This document shows positions 18,062 through 26,918 of a stretch of 64,000 nt of DNA, in pieces. Each line of letters begins with the position of its first letter. Positions within the stretch are counted from its first letter, which is position 1. The position numbers and the translations under genes were made by a program. Under the pieces are notes generated by a model, which made no database searches, had not been told where the DNA came from, and worked only from the letters and a program-made list of their open reading frames with translations. Origin of the DNA: Clostridium jeddahitimonense (GTDB lineage Bacteria; Bacillota; Clostridia; Clostridiales; Clostridiaceae); assembly GCA_000753455.2 (NCBI GenBank), contig LM994670.1:1802919-1866918 (forward strand), in the 5' to 3' direction.

Positions 18062-18104
18062 TTGGAATTATGTATATTATATGGTATAATTTTCATATAA
18101 TATA
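18062..18104 (+). promoter_or_regulatory. Promoter of the M3 peptidase gene inside an 11-bp inverted repeat
   Basis: TTGGAA (18062-18067) and consensus TATAAT (18085-18090) have a 17-nt spacer. The -10 is framed by a perfect inverted repeat, TATATTATATG (18073-18083) and CATATAATATA (18094-18104), which may be a regulator site. Confidence 0.7.
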
Positions 18105-18126
18105 GGTGCATATTGGAGGGCTTAAG

Positions 18127-19821
18127 ATGGAATTTAGAGATTATACATATGAAAGACCAAACTATGAAGAATATAAAAGTAAATTTAATATTTTATTAGA
18201 TAACTTTATAAATGCTTCAACATATGAAGAATGTGATAAAGCTTTAGAAGAGATAAATGCTTTAAGGGGTTCACTTATGACTATGATGGAGCTATCAGGT
18301 ATTAGATATACTATCAATACCAATGATGAGTTTTATAGTAAAGAAAAAGATTACTGGGATGAAAACTCACCATTATATGAAGAGCTTGATGATAGCTATA
18401 ATAAGGCTATGGTTGCTTCAAAATTTAGAGAAGAGTTAGAAAGAAAATATGGTAAACAATTATTTAATTTATTAGAGTTAAAGCTTAAAGCGTTCTCTAA
18501 AGATATAATAGAAGATCTACAAATAGAAAATAAATTAACGTCTGAATACGTTAAACTTATAGCATCAGCTAAGATACTATTTAACGGTGAAGTATTAAAT
18601 CTGCCAGGTTTAGCTAAATATAAAGAATCAACAGATAGAAATATTAGAAAAGCAGCATGGGAAGCTACATCAAAATTTTTTGAAGACCATGAGGGAGAAT
18701 TTGATTCTATTTATGATAGATTAGTCAAAGTAAGAAATAAAATTGCTAAAAAACTAGGATATAGAAATTTTGTTGAACTTGGTTATGTAAGAATGAGTAG
18801 AACCGATTATAATTCAGATATGGTAAGCGAGTTTAGAAAACAAGTTAAGGATTATATAGTTCCTGTTGCATCTAAACTATATGAAAGACAAAGAGAAAGA
18901 TTAGGAGTAAATGAATTAAAATACTATGACTTAGATATGGAATTTACTTCAGGAAATGCAACGCCTAAAGGAAATAAAGATTGGATATTATCTAATGGAG
19001 AAAAGATGTATAATGAGCTTTCAGCTGAAACTAAAGAATTCTTTAATTTTATGGTAGAAAGAAATTTATTAGATCTTGAAACTAAGGAAGGAAAAGCCGG
19101 TGGAGGATACTGTACTTATATAAATGATTATAAGTCACCATTTATATTCTCAAACTTCAATGGTACTTCAGGAGATATAGATGTATTAACTCATGAAGCA
19201 GGACACGCATTCCAAGTTTATAATTCTACTTGGATTACAGTACCAGAAATAGTATGGCCTACTTATGAAAGTTGTGAAATCCACTCTATGAGTATGGAAT
19301 TTTTAACATGGCCATGGATGAATAATTTCTTTTTAGAAGACACAGATAAATACAAGTATGCTCACTTAGGATCAGCTATTAAGTTTATACCTTACGGAGT
19401 AACTGTAGATGAATTCCAACATTTTGTCTATGAAAACCCAGAAGCTACGCCTACTGAAAGAAAGAATATGTGGAGACAGTTAGAGAAGAAATACTTACCA
19501 CATAAAAATTATGAAGGTGATGACTTTTTAGAAAGAGGTGGATTCTGGTTTAAACAAGGACATATATTTGAGAGTCCATTCTACTATATTGATTATACTT
19601 TAGCTCAAATTTGTGCACTTCAATTTTGGAAGAAAGCAAATGAGAACAGAGAAAACGCATGGAATGATTATTTAAGACTTTGTAAAGCTGGAGGAACTAA
19701 GTCTTTCTTAGAACTTGTTGAGCTTGCAAATTTAAAATCGCCTTTTAAAGAAGGATGCGTAAGCTCTATAATTGGAGATATTGAAAGTTGGTTAACTAAC
19801 ATAAATGACAAGAAGTTATAA
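18127..19821 (+). CDS. Oligoendopeptidase, M3 family (PepF-like)
   Basis: A 564-residue cytosolic zinc endopeptidase that degrades oligopeptides. The catalytic HEAGH is at residues 356-360 within DVLTHEAGHAFQVYN, and the downstream glutamate ligand lies in PTYESCEIHSMSMEFLTWP. The helical N-terminal half is typical of M3 enzymes; this form is the shorter PepF-like clade. ATG 18127 is preceded by GGAGGG 6 nt upstream, so the in-frame ATG 21 nt earlier is unlikely to be used. Strong promoter-like elements with an inverted repeat lie directly in front. No signal peptide. Confidence 0.94.
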   Translation: MEFRDYTYERPNYEEYKSKFNILLDNFINASTYEECDKALEEINALRGSLMTMMELSGIRYTINTNDEFYSKEKDYWDENSPLYEELDDSYNKAMVASKFREELERKYGKQLFNLLELKLKAFSKDIIEDLQIENKLTSEYVKLIASAKILFNGEVLNLPGLAKYKESTDRNIRKAAWEATSKFFEDHEGEFDSIYDRLVKVRNKIAKKLGYRNFVELGYVRMSRTDYNSDMVSEFRKQVKDYIVPVASKLYERQRERLGVNELKYYDLDMEFTSGNATPKGNKDWILSNGEKMYNELSAETKEFFNFMVERNLLDLETKEGKAGGGYCTYINDYKSPFIFSNFNGTSGDIDVLTHEAGHAFQVYNSTWITVPEIVWPTYESCEIHSMSMEFLTWPWMNNFFLEDTDKYKYAHLGSAIKFIPYGVTVDEFQHFVYENPEATPTERKNMWRQLEKKYLPHKNYEGDDFLERGGFWFKQGHIFESPFYYIDYTLAQICALQFWKKANENRENAWNDYLRLCKAGGTKSFLELVELANLKSPFKEGCVSSIIGDIESWLTNINDKKL

Positions 19822-19931
19822 AAATTAATAGTGTTAAAAATGATTCAAACTCAACCGAGACAAGTAAGTTTTATAAAAGTTAGGTGAATATTTCTTGTAT
19901 ACTATTCATTTATCCTTTATTTAAAGTAGAG

Positions 19932-19960
19932 ATTTATAAGTTTGCTTATAAATTTTAGTT
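19932..19960 (+). terminator. Hairpin after the M3 peptidase gene, possible terminator
   Basis: A perfect 9-bp stem ATTTATAAG (19932-19940) / CTTATAAAT (19945-19953) with loop TTTG is followed by TTTAGTTTAG. It lies 110 nt past the peptidase stop and 40 nt before the next start, so it may act as a weak terminator or leader hairpin. Confidence 0.5.
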
Positions 19961-19992
19961 TAGTTGTCAATAATAGTGTTGAGGTGAATTTA

Positions 19993-20340
19993 ATGTACGA
20001 CAACATAGGAATAAATAAAGAAAAAAGATTAAATCATATGAAAAAAAGAGTTAGAATTCCCAAGATAGCTAATAGAAATTATTATCTTTATAGTTATGAT
20101 TATGATAATAATTGCTGTGAAGATAATGATTATGAAGATGATTACAAAAACTATTATTCAAATGAATATGATTATGAAAATGATGAGTTTAAAGATAACT
20201 ATCCTTGTGATGCTTTCTGTGAGGATTATGAAGAAACTTGTAAATGTACAATTAATACTGTTAAAAAAGTAGCTTTAATATCAGCAGGAGTTTTAGTTGG
20301 TGTGTCTGCAATTTCTTTATTGCTAGGAAAAAGAAGATAA
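19993..20340 (+). CDS. Acidic Tyr/Asp/Cys-rich protein with C-terminal membrane anchor
   Basis: A 115-residue protein of odd composition that I do not recognise. A basic N-terminal stretch (residues 9-28) is followed by a very acidic, Tyr- and Asn-rich region (29-82) containing Cys 41, 42, 72, 76, 83 and 85. A single membrane helix at about 93-111 ends in GKRR. The layout resembles a tail-anchored protein with an acidic, possibly metal-binding or adaptor region on the cytoplasmic side. ATG 19993 follows GAGGTGA by 6 nt. Codon use looks like that of its neighbours. Function unknown; a spore-associated role is possible but unsupported. Confidence 0.75.
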   Translation: MYDNIGINKEKRLNHMKKRVRIPKIANRNYYLYSYDYDNNCCEDNDYEDDYKNYYSNEYDYENDEFKDNYPCDAFCEDYEETCKCTINTVKKVALISAGVLVGVSAISLLLGKRR

Positions 20341-20414
20341 TAAGTAATAATATATATGCAAAATAAAAATAGTGGAATTTATAATATATAAGAAGTATAA
20401 TATGAATAAAAATA

Positions 20415-20440
20415 AAAGACTCTGTATAGGGTCTTTTTTA
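20415..20440 (+). terminator. Terminator before the SNF2 helicase gene
   Basis: AAAGACTC (20415-20422) pairs with GGGTCTTT (20429-20436), one T-G pair, with a 6-nt loop and a T tract. The helicase start is 17 nt beyond. Confidence 0.75.
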
Positions 20441-20456
20441 ATTTTAGGTGATTAAA

Positions 20457-23400
20457 TTGAATTATAAAGGATTAGAAGAAAACATTTTAAAAGGCTGTGC
20501 TGGATTAAACAAGAAAAGAGGAAAAGAATTATTTAATAATAAATCAATTAAGAGTATTCAGGGGAAAAGAGTTAATAATATTTATCATATATACGGTAAA
20601 GTAAATCATGAAAATAAAGAGTTTAGTACTCATATTAAGTATGATTTGAAAAAAGAAAAGCTTTCTGGGTTTAAATGTACATGCGTTAAATATAAAGAGT
20701 ATATGGAACAAGGATATCCGTATTATTGTGAGCATATAGCTGCTACTTCGTTAAAATTTTTGGATTCTTTAAAGAATAGGATTCAAGATAAAAAGATGGA
20801 AGAAAAAAAAGAAAAGAAGGAAGAAGTAAAGGCAATATTAAATATAGAAAGCAAATTATATTATCAAAAAGCAAATGAAATTAATCAGTTTTTCTTAGAA
20901 TTTAAAGTAGGAAATAAAGCTAAGTATCCAGTAAATAATATTAAAACATTCCTATATGGAGTATTTAATAATAAGGAAGTAGAGATTACTGATAATTTTA
21001 AGTACTCTCCATCAATTCACCAATTTGATAGATTAGATTTAAACTATTTAAGATTTATAAAAGATAATATTAAAATTGAAATTATAGGAAATAAACTAAA
21101 AATATCTCAAAAACAACTTCAGTCTTTATTGGAAAAAGTACCAAGAGAAGAGATAATATTTAAAGATAATTACTTAGAGTATAAAACTAAAATAAATAAA
21201 GGATTCTTAGATTTAGCATTTAATTTAAGAGAGGAAAAAGGTCAATTTATATTATGGTCTGAAAAAAACTTACCTTGTCTGTTAGATAATGAAAAAAGAG
21301 TTTTTTTATTTAATAGAGAGATATATTTACTAGGAAAAGAGAATTCAGAAAAGTTTAGCGCAATATATAACGACTTAAAGAAAAATAATTTCAAATATTT
21401 TCCAGGAAATAATGAGAGTTTTATAGATATTATTTCCACACTTTCTCTATTAACAAAGAAAGTTAATATAAGTGATGACATAAGAAAGTTTATTAGGAAA
21501 TACATAAAGGGAAAATATTTTATATATAGAGAAAATGAATATATATATTGTGATATAAACGTTATTTATGGAAATAAAGTCATTAACATTTTAAAAGATA
21601 ATAATTTAGTGTTGGAATGGATTAGAGATTTTAAATATGAAGAAAGACTTATAATGGCTTTTGAGAGATATGGTTTTATAAAGAGTAATGGAAAAATGAG
21701 ATTTATAGGTGATGATGAAAATTTATTCTTATTTTTAAACTCTAAAGATAATGAACTTTCTGAGTTTGGGCAAATAGTCTTACCTAAAAACTTAAATGAA
21801 TTTTATATATATAATTCAGAGGATTTATATGGAACTGTATATGAGGAAGATTGGGCAATAAAATTATCATATGGGATCAAAGGAATATCAGAAGATGATT
21901 TTAAAAAAGCATATAAAGCTTTTAAAAATAATAATAGATTTTACAAAACTAAAAATAAAGGGTTTATTGATTTGATGGATTATAAGTTAAGAGATATGTT
22001 TAATATGATTAATCTATTAAATTTAGAGAATGACTTAGATAAGGGTATTTCTTATATTAGTAAAGCAAAAATATCATTTGTTAAAGAGTTGATAAATAAA
22101 TGCGACTTATCATTTATTTATAATAAGGATAGCCTAAAATCTATAGAAGAAAAGCTAAAGGAGTTAAAACAAAAAGATATTGAATTAACGACTAAGGTAA
22201 CATCTATTTTAAGACCCTATCAAGAAGACGGTATTAAGTGGATAAGAGATTTGTATAATTTAGGTTTTGGTGGTATCTTAGCTGATGAAATGGGATTAGG
22301 AAAAACATTACAAACAATTTCTTTTTTAGCAAGTAATAAAGATAAGAAGTTTATAATAATAGTTCCTACTTCATTAATTTTTAATTGGAGAGATGAGTTT
22401 TTAAAATTTACACCAGAATTAAACATAGGAATAGTGTATGGGGATAAAAGGAATTGTATAATTGAGAATTATAAAAGTTATAATGGTTTAATTACTACTT
22501 ATGGAGTCTTAAAAAATGATTTAGAGAAGTTTATAGATAAAGAGTTTGATATTTGTATTATTGATGAAGCACAAAATATTAAAAACTACAAATCACAAAA
22601 TGCAGAAGCAGTAAAAAAAATTAAAGCTAGATTTAGGTTGGCTTTAACGGGAACTCCAATAGAAAATAATCTAAAGGAGCTTTGGAGTATATTTGACTTT
22701 ATAATGCCTGAATTTTTATACGAGATTGAAGAGTTTGATAGTAAGTTTAATAAAGATAATGAGAAGAGTATATTATTGCTTAAGTCATTGGTAAATCCCT
22801 TTGTTTTAAGAAGGACAAAAGAAGAAGTAGCGAAAGATTTGCCAGGGAAAAGTGAAAGAACTGTAGTAGTTAAATTAGAGAAGAATCAGGAGTTTTATTA
22901 CAAAAACTATATTCAGAATATAAGAAATAAAATAAAAACAGATTCGAATGTTCAAGTTTTTTCTTATTTAATAAGATTAAGACAAATTTGCCTTCATCCA
23001 GCTTTGGCATTTACAGAATATGTAGGAGGTAGCGGAAAATTTAAAATTGCACACAAAATAATAAATAGTGCTTTAAAAGAAAACAGAAAAATATTAATTT
23101 TTTCGCAATTTACAACTGTTTTAGACATGTTTGGAGATGAACTTGCAAAGAATGATACTAAGTTCTACAAATTAAGCGGAGAAACTTTACCTAAAGAAAG
23201 AATTAGATTAGTTAACTCTTTTAACGAAAGTAAAGATGTTAATATATTTTTAATTTCTTTAAAGGCTGGAGGAACTGGCCTGAATTTAACATCAGCAAAT
23301 CTAGTTATACATTTTGATCCATGGTGGAATCCGGCAGTTGAATCACAAGCAACTGATAGGGCTCATAGAATAGGGCAGAAAAAAGAGGTAGAGGTTATTA

Positions 23401-23558
23401 AATTAGTTGCTAAAGGTACTATAGAAGAAAGTATAATTAATTTGCAGAATGATAAAAAAGATTTAATAGAAGATATTTTATCTGGTAATAGTATTAAGAG
23501 TTCTTCAATAAATAAAGAGATGATACAGGAATTAGTTAAAAATTATATAGAAAACTAA
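20457..23558 (+). CDS. SWIM zinc finger / SNF2-family helicase
   Basis: A 1033-residue Swi2/Snf2 ATPase that probably moves along or remodels DNA-protein complexes. An N-terminal SWIM zinc finger shows Cys 74, Cys 76, Cys 91 and His 93 (CTC then CEH). A SNF2-associated middle domain runs to about 580. The helicase core has DEMGLGKT at about 610-617, DEAQ near 703, LTGTPIENNL and the C-terminal motifs SLKAGGTGLNL, DPWWNP and TDRAHRIGQ. The start is most likely TTG 20457, since AGGTGA at 20446-20451 overlaps the alternative GTG 20448. Monocistronic. Members are common in Clostridia and Bacilli without a settled cellular role. Confidence 0.93.
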   Translation: MNYKGLEENILKGCAGLNKKRGKELFNNKSIKSIQGKRVNNIYHIYGKVNHENKEFSTHIKYDLKKEKLSGFKCTCVKYKEYMEQGYPYYCEHIAATSLKFLDSLKNRIQDKKMEEKKEKKEEVKAILNIESKLYYQKANEINQFFLEFKVGNKAKYPVNNIKTFLYGVFNNKEVEITDNFKYSPSIHQFDRLDLNYLRFIKDNIKIEIIGNKLKISQKQLQSLLEKVPREEIIFKDNYLEYKTKINKGFLDLAFNLREEKGQFILWSEKNLPCLLDNEKRVFLFNREIYLLGKENSEKFSAIYNDLKKNNFKYFPGNNESFIDIISTLSLLTKKVNISDDIRKFIRKYIKGKYFIYRENEYIYCDINVIYGNKVINILKDNNLVLEWIRDFKYEERLIMAFERYGFIKSNGKMRFIGDDENLFLFLNSKDNELSEFGQIVLPKNLNEFYIYNSEDLYGTVYEEDWAIKLSYGIKGISEDDFKKAYKAFKNNNRFYKTKNKGFIDLMDYKLRDMFNMINLLNLENDLDKGISYISKAKISFVKELINKCDLSFIYNKDSLKSIEEKLKELKQKDIELTTKVTSILRPYQEDGIKWIRDLYNLGFGGILADEMGLGKTLQTISFLASNKDKKFIIIVPTSLIFNWRDEFLKFTPELNIGIVYGDKRNCIIENYKSYNGLITTYGVLKNDLEKFIDKEFDICIIDEAQNIKNYKSQNAEAVKKIKARFRLALTGTPIENNLKELWSIFDFIMPEFLYEIEEFDSKFNKDNEKSILLLKSLVNPFVLRRTKEEVAKDLPGKSERTVVVKLEKNQEFYYKNYIQNIRNKIKTDSNVQVFSYLIRLRQICLHPALAFTEYVGGSGKFKIAHKIINSALKENRKILIFSQFTTVLDMFGDELAKNDTKFYKLSGETLPKERIRLVNSFNESKDVNIFLISLKAGGTGLNLTSANLVIHFDPWWNPAVESQATDRAHRIGQKKEVEVIKLVAKGTIEESIINLQNDKKDLIEDILSGNSIKSSSINKEMIQELVKNYIEN

Positions 23559-23697
23559 CTTATAAACTTCATAAAGTAATTTTAAAAGTAAATACATTGT
23601 AGATATTATATTAATTATTTGTAAAAAATACCTCTTATCCTTTGAATAATATACCTGAAAGTGGTAATGTTAATTAAAAGATTAAGGAGGAGTTAAG

Positions 23698-24342
23698 ATG
23701 GTAAAGGAAAATTATTTATCCATATTAAAAACCTTTTTTATAGCACTTATATTTTTGGTTATAGGTAGTATAATAGGGGTAAGATTTATACCAGCTACTT
23801 TTAGATATATGTTAAATATAGCATTTTTTGTAGTTGTTTTATTTTCAGCGTTTTCTAAAAGAGGTGGATTTATAAGAAATAAGGCTAACATGTATACTTA
23901 TGCTTTCATTTTAGGCATACTTACTGGATCAACTTATGTATATTATTTTGCTAGATTAGGTCCAGAAATTTTTATATCTTGCGTAATAGGAGTGCTTTTG
24001 ATATTTGCATTTGCATATTTTTTTGCTGCAAGATCATCAGAGGAAAATATAATGAGACTTTCACCTATAATTTGGGGTGGGATTCTAGCCTTAGTTATCC
24101 TAGAGTTTATTAATATATTTTTCTTTAGATTTGGAACGTTTGATTTAATGTTATCTACTGCAGGAATATTAATATATTCTATTTATGCTATCTACATTAT
24201 GAAATCTATACAAAGTAGATGTAGATATAGTAGATTATCTGAAGGAGAGGTAGTAGCATTGTCTTACTCTATATTTATAAGTTTCTTAAATCTACTACTT
24301 GATTTATTCAGGTTTATGTCAATTATAAGTGATGATAATTAA
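23698..24342 (+). CDS. Seven-helix membrane protein, Bax inhibitor-1-like
   Basis: A 214-residue protein with seven predicted membrane helices spread over the whole length. The spacing and the last two helices (TAGILIYSIYAIYIMKSI and ALSYSIFISFLNLLLDLF) resemble the BI-1/YccA/UPF0005 family of pH-sensitive calcium leak channels; conservation elsewhere is weak, so the family call is tentative. An AAGGAGGAG site precedes ATG. The gene is monocistronic with a strong terminator. No signal peptide or soluble domain. Confidence 0.7.
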   Translation: MVKENYLSILKTFFIALIFLVIGSIIGVRFIPATFRYMLNIAFFVVVLFSAFSKRGGFIRNKANMYTYAFILGILTGSTYVYYFARLGPEIFISCVIGVLLIFAFAYFFAARSSEENIMRLSPIIWGGILALVILEFINIFFFRFGTFDLMLSTAGILIYSIYAIYIMKSIQSRCRYSRLSEGEVVALSYSIFISFLNLLLDLFRFMSIISDDN

Positions 24343-24396
24343 AGTATAAATTGTTTACAAATAATGGATATAGATATAAAATTAAAATGTAGCGAC

Positions 24397-24429
24397 ATTA
24401 AAAAGAGAGGCATAACCTCTCTTTTTAAT
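24397..24429 (+). terminator. Terminator after the BI-1-like gene
   Basis: A 14-bp perfect stem ATTAAAAAGAGAGG (24397-24410) / its complement (24416-24429) with loop CATAA; the descending arm supplies the T run. Confidence 0.88.
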
Positions 24430-24484
24430 TATATATAATTATCTGAATTTTCTATAAATACTACCGGATGAAAGGGAGAGTAAT

Positions 24485-26008
24485 ATGGATGGAATAAATA
24501 TTAATGGTCAAAATCTTACTTTACAAAGGCTTGTTGATATTTCTAGGTTTAATGAGAAGGTATATCTAGATAAAGAAGCAAAAGATAAAGTGAAAAAATC
24601 AAGAGAAATTGTTGAATCTATTGAACGTGATAAAAAGGTTGTTTATGGAATAACTACAGGGTTCGGCAAATTCGCTAATGTAACTATATCAACGGAAGAT
24701 TGTAAAACATTACAAAGGAATTTAATACTTTCACATGCTTGCGGCGCTGGTAAGCCTCTTCCTACTGAGGTGGTAAGAGCAATTATGGTATTAAGGGCTA
24801 ATGCGTTATCAATTGGATACTCAGGAATAAGAGAAAGCACATTAGAAACATTAATAGAAATGGTAAATAAACATGTTAATCCGATAGTATTTGAAAAAGG
24901 GTCGTTAGGAGCTTCTGGTGATTTAGCACCTCTATCTCATATGGTATTAACTATGATAGGCGAAGGTGAAGCGGAGTATGAAGGTGAAGTTGTGCCGAGT
25001 AAAGAGGCTATGGAGAAGGCTAATATAAATATTGTTGAGTTAAGATCTAAAGAGGGACTGGCATTAATTAATGGTACTCAAGTTATGACAGCTATTGGCG
25101 CTTTAACGGTGTATGATGCTATTAATTTAATAAAGATAAGTGATATTGCAGCTGCACTAACATTGGAGGCATTAAGAGGTATAAAAGATGCTTTTGATAT
25201 AAGAACACACAAGGTAAGACCTCATAAAGGTCAATTAAAAACTGCCGAGAATATTTTAAGATTAACTGAAGGAAGTACTTTTATAACTAAACAAGGAGAG
25301 TTAAGAGTTCAAGATGCTTATTCATTAAGATGTATTCCTCAAGTACATGGAGCAAGTAAAGATGCTATATCATATGTAGAAGAAAAGGTACTAATTGAAA
25401 TGAATTCTGTAACAGATAATCCAACTATTTTAATAGATGGTGATGTGATATCTGGAGGTAATTTTCATGGACAGCCTATGGCATTAAGCTTTGATTTTTT
25501 AGGAATTGCATTAGCAGAACTTGCTAATATTTCAGAAAGACGTCTTGAAAGGCTTATTAATAACCAATTAAATGATCTACCTTCGTTTTTAATAGAAAAT
25601 GGAGGCTTAAATTCAGGATTTATGATAACGCAATATGCAGCTGCTTCATTAGTTTCAGAAAATAAAGTATTATCTCATCCAGCTTCAGTAGATTCAATTC
25701 CCTCTTCAGGAAATCAAGAAGATCATGTAAGTATGGGAACAATAGCTGCTAGGAAGAGTAGAGAAATATTAGAAAATGTGAAGAGGGTTATTGCAACTGA
25801 AATTATGGCAGCATGTCAAGCTATAGATTTTAGAGAAGGCTTAGTGTTAGGAGAAGGTACAAAAGCTGCCTATGATTTTATAAGGGAACATGTAGATTTT
25901 ATAAAAGAAGATAAAGTTATGTATAAAGATTTAGATAAAATAACTGAATTAATTACATCAGAAAAATTATTAAAAAGAGTTGAGGAAAAAGTAAAATTAT
26001 TATATTGA
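24485..26008 (+). CDS. hutH: Histidine ammonia-lyase
   Basis: First step of histidine breakdown: L-histidine to urocanate and ammonia. The 507-residue protein carries the Ala143-Ser144-Gly145 triad in GSLGASGDLAPLSH that cyclises into the MIO electrophile, plus the N-terminal YGITTGFGKFA loop with the catalytic Tyr and the segment SIPSSGNQEDHVSMG. Length and motifs are standard. It opens a five-gene catabolic cluster (hutH-ftcD-hutI-fchA-hutU) with very short gaps. ATG is preceded by AAAGGGAGAG. No hut regulator gene or recognisable HutC/HutP site was seen near the start. Confidence 0.97.
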   Translation: MDGININGQNLTLQRLVDISRFNEKVYLDKEAKDKVKKSREIVESIERDKKVVYGITTGFGKFANVTISTEDCKTLQRNLILSHACGAGKPLPTEVVRAIMVLRANALSIGYSGIRESTLETLIEMVNKHVNPIVFEKGSLGASGDLAPLSHMVLTMIGEGEAEYEGEVVPSKEAMEKANINIVELRSKEGLALINGTQVMTAIGALTVYDAINLIKISDIAAALTLEALRGIKDAFDIRTHKVRPHKGQLKTAENILRLTEGSTFITKQGELRVQDAYSLRCIPQVHGASKDAISYVEEKVLIEMNSVTDNPTILIDGDVISGGNFHGQPMALSFDFLGIALAELANISERRLERLINNQLNDLPSFLIENGGLNSGFMITQYAAASLVSENKVLSHPASVDSIPSSGNQEDHVSMGTIAARKSREILENVKRVIATEIMAACQAIDFREGLVLGEGTKAAYDFIREHVDFIKEDKVMYKDLDKITELITSEKLLKRVEEKVKLLY

Positions 26009-26026
26009 TGAGGAGATGTAATAAAA

Positions 26027-26917
26027 GTGGCTAAAATAATTGAATGTATACCTAATTTTAGTGAAGGAAGAGATAAAGTAACTATAGATAAGATAATAGA
26101 TACACTTAGAGGGAGGGAAGGAATTAAGCTTCTAGATTACTCTAGTGATAAAGACCATAATAGAACAGTTGTAACTTTTGTAGGGGCCCCAGAAATGGTC
26201 TATGAAGGAATACTAGCTATGGCAGATAAAGTTTATGAATATATAGATATGAGAAAGCATAATGGAGAACATCCAAGAATGGGAGCTTTAGACGTAGTAC
26301 CAATTGTACCTGTAAGTGACGTAACTATGGATGAATGTATAGAATTAGCTAAGAGAGTAGGTAAGGAAATAGCTAAAAAATACAATGTCCCTGTATACTT
26401 ATATGAAGATGCAGCTACTAAAGATAATAGAAGAAATTTAGCTGTAGTAAGAAAAGGTCAATATGAAGGATTTTTTCAAAAAATAAAAGAAGAGGGCTGG
26501 GAACCAGATTTTGGCCCACGTGAAATGAACGAAAAAAGTGGATGTGCTGCTATTGGGGCAAGAGTACCACTTGTAGCTTTTAATGTTAATTTAGATACTG
26601 ATAATATTGAAATAGCTCAGAATATTGCAAAAGTAGTTAGACATATTGGAGGTGGACTAAGATATGTTAAAGCTATGGGAGTAGAACTAAAGGAAAGAAG
26701 AATAGTTCAGGTATCTATGAATTTAGTTAATTATGAAAAAACTGCTGTATATAGAGCTTTTGAGATGGTAAAAATTGAAGCAAAACGATATGGGGTTAAT
26801 GTTATAGGGAGTGAAGTTATTGGATTAGTCCCTATGGCTGCATTAATTGATTGTGCTGAATACTATTTACAAATAGAAAATTTCTCACAAGATCAAATAT
26901 TAGAAAAGAGGATATAG
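26027..26917 (+). CDS. ftcD: Glutamate formimidoyltransferase
   Basis: Transfers the formimino group of N-formimino-L-glutamate to tetrahydrofolate, releasing glutamate. The 296-residue protein is the stand-alone transferase domain (N- and C-subdomains) with ECIPNFSEGRD at the start, HNRTVVTFVG near 43 and NGEHPRMGALDVVPIVPV near 78, which includes the catalytic His. The cyclodeaminase half, fused in vertebrate FTCD, is encoded separately by fchA two genes downstream. The start is GTG 26027 with GATGAGGAGATG upstream. Confidence 0.96.
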   Translation: MAKIIECIPNFSEGRDKVTIDKIIDTLRGREGIKLLDYSSDKDHNRTVVTFVGAPEMVYEGILAMADKVYEYIDMRKHNGEHPRMGALDVVPIVPVSDVTMDECIELAKRVGKEIAKKYNVPVYLYEDAATKDNRRNLAVVRKGQYEGFFQKIKEEGWEPDFGPREMNEKSGCAAIGARVPLVAFNVNLDTDNIEIAQNIAKVVRHIGGGLRYVKAMGVELKERRIVQVSMNLVNYEKTAVYRAFEMVKIEAKRYGVNVIGSEVIGLVPMAALIDCAEYYLQIENFSQDQILEKRI

Positions 26918-26918
26918 T

